Assembly: GCF_000090795.2 (NCBI RefSeq)
Contig: NW_003546284.1
Coordinates: forward strand, 1,412 to 30,096
DNA length: 28,685 nucleotides
From: Amphimedon queenslandica
Taxonomy: Eukaryota > Porifera > Demospongiae > Haplosclerida > Niphatidae
Direction: 5' to 3'
Shown: positions 18,469 to 27,174 of the stretch, piece after piece
Position numbering within the stretch: the first letter of the stretch is position 1
How the letters are laid out: each line of letters begins with the position of its first letter
Notes under the pieces: generated by a model
The model's database searches: none
What the model saw: the letters and a program-made list of their open reading frames with translations, nothing else
Told to the model about the DNA's origin: nothing
Position numbers and translations under genes: made by a program

Positions 18469-18521
18469 AATGGCAGCTCTGGGCAACTGCCATACCTGCC
18501 CTATAGGCAGCGACGCATCTG

Positions 18522-18526
18522 ACACT
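18522..18526. repeat. hAT target-site duplication, right copy
   Basis: ACACT, partner of 15592-15596. Confidence 0.9.
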
Positions 18527-19000
18527 GTGACAAGAGTATCGTAAGACTCAGGCAGGCTTGCTAAGAGATAAACCACTTGATCTTCACTGTCGATAGGAAC
18601 ACCAACAACAGCCCATTTGTTGAAGAGCTTAACCATTTCTCTTATGTGGTCCTACATAGACGCTCCGTCTTTAAGCTGTAGACTGTGATGTTTTCTGCGT
18701 AGGATCTTGTTACTCCAGTTTCTTTTCTGGAATTGATTGTCTAGCTGCTTCCATACTTCACAGCATCTTTTGGTTCTCCAAGTAGATAAAGCAGTAAAGG
18801 ATCAAATTGAGAGGACTATGGTAGCCAAGGCGTGGTCCTTCCTCGCTATGTATTGAGTGACTACTGCCTCGTCTGCTCCATCTGCTGGTGGAACTTTGGT
18901 TTCATTGACTATTGTCCAGAGCCCTTCTTTCATGAGAGCCACTCTACATTGTAACTTCCAAGTTGTGTAGTTCCAACTGTTAAGAGGAATGATACTGCTT
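18527..19000 (-). pseudogene. Copia gag, 5' fragment
   Basis: Read leftwards from near the primer site: NSWNYTTWKLQCRVALMKEG, then LWTIVNETKVPPADGADEA, a stop, CCEVWKQLDNQF, and DHIREMVKLFNKWAVVGVPI followed by EDQVVYLLASLPESYDTLVT. This is the standard copia Gag (UBN2-type) pattern of TWK...LW..V, W..L...F and LL.SLP..Y. It is cut after the last motif by the hAT element and resumes at 15591. At least two in-frame stops and one frameshift are present. Confidence 0.9.
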
Positions 19001-19025
19001 CTGTCTCAGTTATCATTCTAGAGTA

Positions 19026-19039
19026 CTGGGCTCATAACC
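19026..19039 (-). promoter_or_regulatory. Copia primer-binding site (internal tRNA-Met type)
   Basis: The + strand reads CTGGGCTCATAACC, directly beside the 5' LTR. It resembles the anticodon arm of initiator tRNA-Met (CAU in the centre), so the sense strand is complementary to an internal part of the tRNA rather than to its 3' end. Copia-group elements are known to use such a half-tRNA primer. Confidence 0.8.
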
Positions 19040-19295
19040 TGTGAGAGATTAATGCTGAGAGTAGACAATATCTGTTAGGCTATACATGAACTGAGAGAAG
19101 AATCACACGAAAAACTAAAACATTGAGATAGAGAACGAGAGCACAACTAAAAACACTATAACTCAGAACAACTCATAATAGTACAAAACTAATACACAAT
19201 ATTTATAATACAGCACAAAGACGACATAACATAAACCACAACCAAAAGAATGTAATAATCACTTAAAATCATTTAACAATGCATATGTACTAACA
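19040..19295 (-). repeat. Copia 5' LTR
   Basis: 256 bp, ending TAACA on the + strand side. It aligns with the 3' LTR except for a 35-bp deletion and scattered changes, which marks an old insertion. TATA-like ATATTTATAA occurs near 19199. Confidence 0.9.
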
Positions 19296-19300
19296 CACAG
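19296..19300. repeat. Copia target-site duplication, right copy
   Basis: CACAG, partner of 12051-12055. Confidence 0.9.
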
Positions 19301-20151
19301 GTATTATAGTTATTAATAAAACTTAAATTATGGTAAATTAAAAGTTTATATGTAGTCAGATGTCTTCTTTATTGCTGTGAGCAGTCACAGATTAATTAGG
19401 AGAGGTACAGCAGCATCTCTAAATAACTTATGGTGGGGTCATTATCTATTTATGCCTAAACTCACCACAGACATGAATAAGACTCAGGTTGATCAAATTA
19501 TGTCTATACTTCAAGCTCCAGTATAGCAACTGCTAGTCCTTCATTCTATCAATGTTAAAGTTAAAGTTCAGATCTTGCACTGTTATTATCACATTGTGAC
19601 ACTACGTTTCTCATTACAATAATACTCAGTTCTAAAGCAGAAATGTAGCAAGTAGTGTTAGTAGGAGGCACAATATACAAATCCTGCCTTCAAAAGTATA
19701 GCATAAAGGCTTAAGCAATGTAAAAAAAGGTGTGGCTGCCTGTCTTAGCATTTGCTGTACGATAATGCAGTCTTTTTTCTTGTCTTTGTATATGTATGAC
19801 GTTAAAATAGTTACATACTTTACCTACAATTGTATTGGCCTTTCCTTTGAGTCTTGCACATTGCTTAAAGTGTTTCCCACTTCTTGATAGCTGCAGTGGC
19901 CATTTTATTGCATCCGCCTAAGCAGCAACCGCACGTGGGAGGAAATAATGGCTTTAAGTACTCTTCAAGTGTCCATTTGCTTTGATTTTACTTCTCCATT
20001 TTATAACTGTGCTGCAGTTTCATCATATATCAAAGTACCAGGGTTTTGGAGAGGATTATAATGGAGAAAAACCTCTGTCTGTTGCATTTAAAATAAGAAA
20101 GTTATTACATTATGCAGATTTAAGTCAGTGTGAATCTAGTACAGTTTAAGC
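19301..20151. other. No gene recognised
   Basis: AT-rich with no coding frame or repeat that I can support. Confidence 0.4.
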
Positions 20152-20751
20152 TATTTACCTATTAGCTCATTATAGAACAGGTGACCTCTTTGTCTGCACT
20201 AGTTTAAATTAAGCAGAAGAGAAAGTACGGACTGGGGTTCAGCTTCTAGTCAGTACTTAGACTTATTATAGTCAGTACTGCAACTTTGCACATTCGCATT
20301 TAATTATAACATGGTGACTAAAACAGAGGGTGAGTTTAAACCACACCCAAATGATTAGTTTCTGCGATGAAACATTTTTGAAAAAATTACCTTTGTAGTC
20401 CTTGACCCAAGTGCTACGGAATGCTGTAAAAGCCACCTTAAGCTGTCTCTGGTTTAGAAGATTTCTGTGGAGATCGAAGAAAGATATAAGAATTTTGGTC
20501 TATTCTCTAGAATTGCTCCCGCTAAATTACAGTCAACTATAAAGTTACCAGGAGAATTGCTCAGTGAAGGAGAACTCATCACAGCCATTTATACGGCTGT
20601 ACAACATAAAATAAATGAGTTATAAGCGTTTAAAAGTTGCAAATTTGGCCGCTATCTTGAAAAATCAACCTTAAATTTACATATAGGCTACTGGCTATAT
20701 AATAAATGTAGTGTCATTTGATAGTTTAGTTACAGGTACCGTATATCGTTA
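20152..20751 (+). repeat. Unknown 0.6-kb repeat, copy B
   Basis: Direct partner of 11337-11928. The protein of copy A can be followed from the ATG near 20311 (MVTKTEGEFKPHPND, stop) through VVLDPSATECC, LFSRIAPAKLQSTIKLPGE and ITAIYTAVQHKINEL, with stops and frameshifts. The tail carries the TTGGCCGCTATCTTGAAAAA block. Confidence 0.85.
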
Positions 20752-22645
20752 ATTAAAAGCTGCATGCAAATAACTGCCGATGTAGCAATAGAATTCAACT
20801 ATAAAAATACACAACTTCAGTTAAGAAGTAACTCAGAGGCCTTATGGATGCTACCTAAAGTTGCAAGAGTTAAGTGCATGAGGTCATAGGTTCGAATCTT
20901 TCTCAGGGCCAAAGTGTTTTTAATACTTTTGTTTCACGGTTGATATACCATTAAAGAAAATAGACGGTCAGGCTTTTGTGTAAGGAAATACGGTAATACA
21001 TTTTAAACTTTAAGCTATATAGAAATGTATCAGTTTGAACCATAAAAAAATGGTATGCACGTAATTGAATGGTAATATTTTTTAAATGCAAAAAGCAGTA
21101 GCTACTAATAAAGTTATTCGTAAGGATGGTACAAGCACTTGAAATCAAGATACATTTGCATACTGTAAGTAACTAATTAAGATTTTAGGGGCAGTGTTGA
21201 ATCCGAAACTACATCCTCTTCTGTTGTACCCATTAACAATTCAACAAGCAGTTCGGTTCTTTCTGACGAACATATGCAACTACTATTGTGGCCAGTACTC
21301 TTAAGGTACATCAGGGTAAAACCACATGACAGATTTGGCAACACAAACTCTTTTCTTTGTACTTTTTCAACAATGCATTTTTATCAAGTTTTTCTCAAAA
21401 GTGACACGCAAGAGATTTTACCAAACTTTTGAGAATGGATGACTATTAAGTGAAGAATTCTTGAACATGAAGCGAACACTAATTTTAAGCAGTATCCTTG
21501 TTTCATAATACTGTGTGCTATTAAAGTATGTTGCATCACTTGGTAATACATCTCCAAGTTTTGCAAAACGGGCTGAAATATTTCATAGCGTTTTCTTTGC
21601 TTGAAAACAACTCATATTAGGATGTACTGCCTGCAAAACTCAAGTATGAGATAATCTTCATTATACCATGACTCAAAACATTGGAGCTTGAACATGCATT
21701 GACATGATAACGCAGCTAAATAAACAAGTCAAGAAATGCATACTGGCAGCCCTTTCTATTCATAGTTTGACTAACATGATGTCATAACTTAACACCTTGC
21801 AATTAAATTTTACTGACAGTTTTATGATACAGAGGTATCAAGCAACGACACAAGATCAAAGAGAGAGTAAATGGTTAAGGTAGTCTTTTTTCTACTTTTC
21901 TCTGCTGTTATTTATGTAATCATTACGTTTAAAAAATTGCTTTTAAACAGAAAATTTATTATTAATAAATTAAAAGCATTTGTAATGTCATTTACTAAGT
22001 TCTCATGTATCTAAAGATGAAAAAAATGTATGTGTTAAGTATAATTATATTACTATGACAATTAACTCTTGAATTGCCGGTGCTTTTTTCATTTTTGATC
22101 TATTTCAATTAAAATTATGTTACTATTTTGTACTTACTTAGTCTTCATTATTTCACATCTTGCTGCTTGTTGCCATGCCATCAAGGGTTAGAATTACAAG
22201 AAAATTTCTCAATATTAAATGAGAAATATTTTTAAATTCAAAACTATCTTATATTTGTTCCATGTATGAAATGATGTTTGATTTGAAGTTTAATTAATTG
22301 CAGACAGTCAAAGAAATGTTATAAATTGTTGGAAATAATGCTAACTGGTTTTTAGTACACAATCACAAGTTTCAGCACTTCATGTACAACAGCAAGCTAG
22401 AGAACCCACTTTAATTGGGGCAGGGTTGAAGGTGCATTTTTACAGATTTAAACCTCCAATAAAGAACAATTCAAATTTTGTTAACGCTTGCTACCCATGT
22501 AATTTATATAGCACGTGTGTGGGCAGTCAATTAATTACAGGTATGAATAATTAAATTTTGTTATAAATGTTTTTCTTTGAGCTTTAGACTTCTCAAAAAG
22601 ACTGCTATAGACCTAAAAGGCTGATACTACATCAAACAATAACTC
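20752..22645. other. No gene recognised
   Basis: AT-rich on both strands. Open frames of 60-65 codons on the minus strand (20951-21148, 21384-21566) lack protein-like features. A GGTTCGAATC at 20889-20898 looks like a tRNA B box but a tRNA cannot be folded around it. Confidence 0.4.
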
Positions 22646-22654
22646 ACAATTTTG

Positions 22655-23054
22655 TAGTTATGGGCGATATACCGATTCTTTATTGATATAAACAATATTT
22701 TACGGAATCAATTTAAATCATTATCAAAAATTTTATGCAAATTTCATCGATCTATTGACCACGCCCATTAATTAAGGTTAAAGAACTAATTTTAATGAGT
22801 AATTGCACTGTTGAACTGCAAGAAATAGGCAACTGATCAGTTGTTAGCTCAACCTATCCCAATAAGAGAAACAAGGCTCAAGAGCATGGAAATGATCTCA
22901 TGACCAGTACAGTGCCGAAATCATTAGCCACACCCTTGACACACCCTTAAATGAAGGTGTGGTTACCGCATTGTTAATAATCAATATTTTCTTAAAAAGT
23001 CCATTATCAATCGTTATTGAAAATAAAGAAAATTGGCCAAATCGCCCATCACTA
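22655..23054. mobile_element. hAT-like MITE with TAGTKATGGGCGAT termini
   Basis: The left end reads TAGTTATGGGCGATATACCG and the inverted right end TAGTGATGGGCGATTTGGCC. The termini continue as weaker inverted similarity for about 40 bp (CGAT, CTTTATT, CAATA blocks). No ORF. A TAG-GATGGGCGAT start is typical of hAT MITEs. A matching duplication directly at both ends is not seen; the left flank CAATTTTG instead matches 24949-24956. Confidence 0.65.
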
Positions 23055-24948
23055 CACACCCAAGAGTTACCATGCATGATCCGTGAATGATGGGTATCAG
23101 GCCTGGACCAGGTTTGATTCTATAACGGTCCAGCATCGACCGCCATCACTGCTGAATCGAGGCTGTTGCACTGGCCTGGACCAGTATCTATTTCAGTCCC
23201 GATGTAGTCATAGCTGATACAGTAATGTCTGTTCGTCAGCACTGGTCCAGGCTGTATATCAGTACTGGATCAGATCGATGCTTTTCAAGATGGCAGCCCC
23301 GCGTGGACTATCTGACATGTTTTGTTAAAGAAAATCATCTTAATCTGACTCTTTAAGAGGAATCTTGTTGGCTGTATACACTAGGGCTAAATCACTGGAT
23401 GTTATGTGAGTACCGTGGACTACATTAAATGTTATACTATTTTTAGGCTATTTTGAACCATTTATTACTTAAACATGAGTAGGATACACGATATTTTGAG
23501 TAAAAAGTATGCACATGTAGATACACAATCAAGCTAAATAAATTAATTGAGCAGATACATGACTGGAAAATAAAACGACTGACACCTTCCAATTAAAGTT
23601 TACCACATCTTGCCTACAAAATCTCTATGATACGAAAATAGAGACCTGGGTTTATGAGGAATTACCAAAGGGGTATAAACTGCATGAACAAACTTATAAT
23701 AAATTTAGGCTAATTATTATTGTGAGATTAATGACTTCAGTTTAATTGACTATAATTAGAAGTACATACCTTTCATTATGGATTCTCCGTTAACTTTCTA
23801 GTATTGAGCCAAGCATTGAAACAGAGCCAGAAGACCTTTCTGCAATAATCATGACACTAGTGAAGACAATGAGGAATCAGGCGTAAAAATGGTTCACTAC
23901 ATGTGATTGTAACTATGTTTTTAATTAGGGTGAATGTATTAGTGATCATGATGATGAAGATATTGTACTGAGAGACTTATGAATGATAGTCACAAGTGTG
24001 GTAAAATAGTTTATTGATTATGTGTGTAATTGTTACTTTTCCTTAGAATTTTTGATGCGGAAGATTATTCTGGAAATATTAGTATAGTAGGTGCTCCTTT
24101 AATTCATATTAATTTATTAATTTAGCAAGGCCACTAGTATACATTCTATAGTTACCTTATCTCACTAAGTTTCAAGACAAGAATATCGTAGGTTTGTTTA
24201 TAATTTCATGTGAAAAGCTAAATTCATTATTCAGGTTGTGATGAACTGAAACTTTCTTGTTTAAAGCTCTTGTTAAGGTCAGTTTAATCATAGTGTTTTA
24301 ATTTATTATCATCATTTGTCATTATAGTTCACTTCAAATAGCATTGAATTTTTTTGTGAACCTGCCTTCATCATGCTGGTTAAGGAAGGTATGTAGTTCC
24401 TTTGCTTATGTAGAATTTATGCCTCATTATAGTTATGTTATGGAACTAAGCTTTGTAGGACTATGTGTGACAAGATACCTTTGAAAGATCTGCTTCACTA
24501 CATGGAACCCGAGAGTTCATTAATGTTGGAGATTTTGGGAAATTAATTTCTCAGTAATGTAAGTTTATTATTTTAGTGCCTTCTTAATTTATGGCTCTTT
24601 AGGTGTCTTAAGTTACAAAACATGAAGTGTCTTACTTGTGGAACATTGGTAGACTATGATAAAGAAAACAATTATAATCTTTTTTTGGTTTTAATAATAA
24701 TTCCAAATCATTTTAAATTAATAATGAATAATAATTAAGTATTAATTAAGCATAACAGGAAGTACGTCATAATGAGGCTTAATGAAATCGTTATCGTTGT
24801 CGGATCAGGTCTGGCACCAGCATAAATCGTGGCTGATTCGTCAATATCGGATCAGGACATTGCCCCAAATCCTCGGTCCAGGCTCGATCATCAGTAATGA
24901 TTCAGGCCTGTATCAGGACTGGTCCATGTTCCAACTCTTGGGCGTGTA
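23053..24948. mobile_element. Unclassified inverted-repeat element with subterminal CCTGGACC repeats
   Basis: Termini are TACACACCCAAGAGTT (23053-23068) and its inverted TACACGCCCAAGAGTT (24933-24948). Inside both ends are several copies of a GGCCTGGACCAG or CTGGTCCAGGC motif (about 23098, 23173, 23241, 24875, 24903, 24917). Such subterminal arrays are usual where a transposase binds. The middle has short open pieces between plausible splice sites (for example SIEPSIETEPEDLSAIIMTL near 23802-23890), but I recognise no transposase motif. So it is either non-autonomous or of a family that I cannot name. Confidence 0.55.
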
Positions 24949-24956
24949 CAATTTTG

Positions 24957-25735
24957 TTTTAAAAAAAACTTATCAAAATTAATATTATCACATGTTACTT
25001 AGCAAATTTAAGTTCTTGTGAAGAAAGACAAGAGTATTTACATGACTTGGTTTTAAAGTACTGCGTAGCTTATTTACTGTTAGTCTAGCTGTGAAAAAAT
25101 CCTCTCAGAAGTTGCTGATGTAGATGGAATGCTCAGCAGATCCTTAGCTATTGTAGCAAGTTTAGGGTATTTTGATTCATTGCTGCTCCTGCAAGTTAAA
25201 ATATGTTTCCTTTAATATACGATTCTCTGGGAGTTATTTGTCAATGTCATCACAAGGACCCTGCGGTAATGTAGATGCATCACTCAATAGAGCAAGTGTA
25301 TGTACAATGCCTAGCAATGAATTAGAGCTTTCCTTATTTCACAAGTAAAAAAATAAGCAAGAAACAGAGCATAGTACCACTACCTCAAGACCACAGCCAC
25401 TTCTCTTTCTGATTCCGCATGAAAATTTTACTTTGATTTGGTTAATACACCAACACTACAGTAACTTTCAGCAAAACAGGTAGCAAGAAAGCAACTGTTG
25501 AACATTTAAATTTTTTCAAATTTTTCTCTATTCTTTCTTATAATAAGAAATAAGCAAATTACGACACACTACTTGTTGCGGTTTAAAAATGAAAAACAAT
25601 TTTTTTCTTTTCATTAATTACTTTCAATATACTCTTAACAAAAGAATTTACATAATATGCAAGAAGCACGTTTATTCTCATAAATGTCCTAGAATTCACC
25701 TTTTGTACAAATTACTTTGTTTAAACAAAACTAAA
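24957..25735. other. No gene recognised
   Basis: AT-rich; no coding frame, repeat or RNA gene that I can support. Confidence 0.4.
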
Positions 25736-25974
25736 TGTGACCATAATTGACAAAAGGGCCCTTATGGCGGATTTTAAAATTGATAGTTATAATGGGAAAT
25801 ATCAACCTGTGAGTGTTTTGTTAGACAATCATTGTTTCTAAAAGTTTCGTGGTAACTTTTTGCATCCTGTGGAGTAATTTTATGATAACTGGGGCTCAGG
25901 AAGTTGGATTTCTTAGGCTAGAAAGACAAATTTCACTTTCCGCCATAAGGTACCTTTTGTCAATTATGGTCACA
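25736..25974. mobile_element. 239-bp MITE, copy 2
   Basis: Begins TGTGACCATAATTGACAAAA and ends with the inverted equivalent. Very close in sequence to copy 1 (355-593), with only a handful of differences by eye, so the two are probably the youngest of the set. Confidence 0.92.
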
Positions 25975-26449
25975 AATAATTTGCAACAAAAACAACATAA
26001 TAATAAAGGAAAACCTAAATTTGGGAAACCAAAATTAGAGACAGAAACAATGAATGTACTTGAAATTATTAATAAAAGTAATACAGTACTATAAGGTCAT
26101 TTTCTTTGAGATCATCTGGTAAAGGGAAAGTATAACCCTCATCTTCATTGTGATACTGTACTTTTGATGAACTCATTTATTCTTATTGTGATTTCACAGA
26201 AGAGGAAGCTTTTAACCATGAAGTTTTTTATGTAATCATACATTCAGTGTCGGCTGGCCTCATGACTCTAAGAAGCAGCAAATATAAGTAGTAACCATTT
26301 CTCCTTATTGTATGGCTTTAAGTGACCACAATATTAAAGATAAGTGATGACGTTTCATTCAGATGTGTCACTGTGATATTGGTAATGAATTGGGAGCTGA
26401 AACTTAGTTTTTTAATTGAAGTCATGTACCTAATTTTGGACAACAGCCA

Positions 26450-26713
26450 ATGTGTCCTTTTGATCTTCTGAACAGTCTTTATAACGATAAACTAACACCA
26501 CACTTTCCAAACTGTTCCATTGCTCTTTGTATTTTTCTCACTGTTGTAGTAACTGTAGCTTCTGCTGAGAGGTCTTTCAGCAAGTTTAAGTTAATGAAGG
26601 ATTGCCTTTGTTCAACCATGACACAAGATCGACTTGCTGATTTAGGCATTTTAACAATTGCAAATAAAATTGATAAAACTGTTGACATTGAAACTGTTAT
26701 TCACATTATATAA
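26450..26713 (+). pseudogene. hAT transposase C-terminal dimerisation domain remnant
   Basis: An 87-codon frame encodes NCSIALCIFLTVVVTVASAE, RSFSKFKLMKDCLCSTMTQD and RLADLGILTIANK. The VASAERSFSK...LRSTM.QDRL pattern is the hAT C-terminal domain that mediates dimerisation and carries the last catalytic Glu (in SAERS). Only the end of the protein is left. The upstream sequence to the MITE has no matching transposase segments. The frame stops at TAA with a normal C-terminus, so the 3' part is intact and the 5' part is lost. It is distinct from the 15903-17825 copy, which has VSERSCSALR at the same place. Confidence 0.85.
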
Positions 26714-26965
26714 CCAGGGTTTAATGCATGATATTTCCTTGAATATGCAAGCTTATATTTTTTACTAATTTTATAAGCAATTCTTGTTTGCTTTTGACCC
26801 TGTTACATTGCCTTATGTAGTAAGCTCTGGCGTTTGATCTATTTTTAGATATAAAACCTTCCATTTGCTTTCTACTTTCATGTTTTCAAATTTTTTTTAT
26901 TAGTTATGGCCCTAGTTAAATTACTTCTTTTTCAACTTCCCATTCTAACAACTAACACTGTAACA
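26712..26965 (-). pseudogene. Lys-rich minus-strand ORF, repeat family member 2
   Basis: DNA-level relative of 10793-11071: ATAACC-GGGTT at the left end, TTTTGACCC-GTTACA-TGCCTTATGTAG in the middle, AACTAACAC at the right. The protein frame is broken by stops, but the KYKLA and LNPGY portions remain. It lies directly after the hAT C-terminal remnant. Confidence 0.65.
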
Positions 26966-26974
26966 ATTACAGTA

Positions 26975-27174
26975 GCATGCGAAAAAAAAGACCAGTAGCT
27001 GCGGCGCAGTTACTTTCCCTCTACCACGTGAGTGCGATCGAACTACGACGGTACCACGCCCAAACTTCCCTGCGCATGCGCAGCGCACAGCAGCAGCACA
27101 GTAGAGGCGAGTGGAAGGAGAAGGCAGCTTGCAGGTCGCAGCTAGAGCGAAGAACGAAGGGAAGAGAGCTAGAG
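26975..27174 (+). promoter_or_regulatory. GC-rich promoter region with NRF1-type palindrome
   Basis: The base composition changes sharply here to CpG-rich. TGCGCATGCGCA at 27071-27082 is a perfect NRF1 consensus palindrome, and CACGTG (E-box) lies at 27025-27030. No TATA box is seen. It lies about 90-150 bp upstream of the first exon of the gene below, consistent with a housekeeping-type promoter. Confidence 0.65.

Larger units (their letters stand above)
15597..18521 (-). mobile_element. hAT-family DNA transposon nested in copia gag
   Basis: Ends CAGAGGCATCGCTG (left, 15597-15610) and the inverted CAGATGCGTCGCTG (right, ending 18521), a typical hAT terminus. It is flanked by the 5-bp duplication ACACT. 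Length is 2925 bp, of which 239 bp are a later MITE. It contains one transposase gene on the minus strand. A GCACGC-GAA-GCGTGC hairpin lies just inside the left end (about 15650-15666). Confidence 0.92.
12056..19295 (-). mobile_element. Ty1/copia LTR retrotransposon (minus strand) with nested insertions
   Basis: Complete structure: 3' LTR at 12056-12346, polypurine tract at 12347-12358, pol then gag reading leftwards, primer site at 19026-19039, and 5' LTR at 19040-19295, flanked by the 5-bp duplication CACAG. The domain order gag, zinc knuckle, protease, integrase, reverse transcriptase, RNase H is the Ty1/copia order. Its gag is split by a hAT transposon (15597-18521). Without that insertion the element would be about 4.3 kb, normal for the family. 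Frameshifts and stops in gag and pol, and 35 bp missing from the 5' LTR, indicate that it is inactive. Confidence 0.95.

Noticed and set aside
20856-20922. tRNA-like stretch with a perfect B box (GGTTCGAATC) and GGCC ends
   Set aside because: The T arm and anticodon arm do not pair and the A box is poor. At most it is a decayed tRNA-derived fragment.
23050-23058. CACTACA at the start of the 23053-24948 element, suggesting a CACTA transposon
   Set aside because: The CACTA belongs to the end of the adjacent hAT-like MITE, and the opposite end reads GTACAC, not CACTA.
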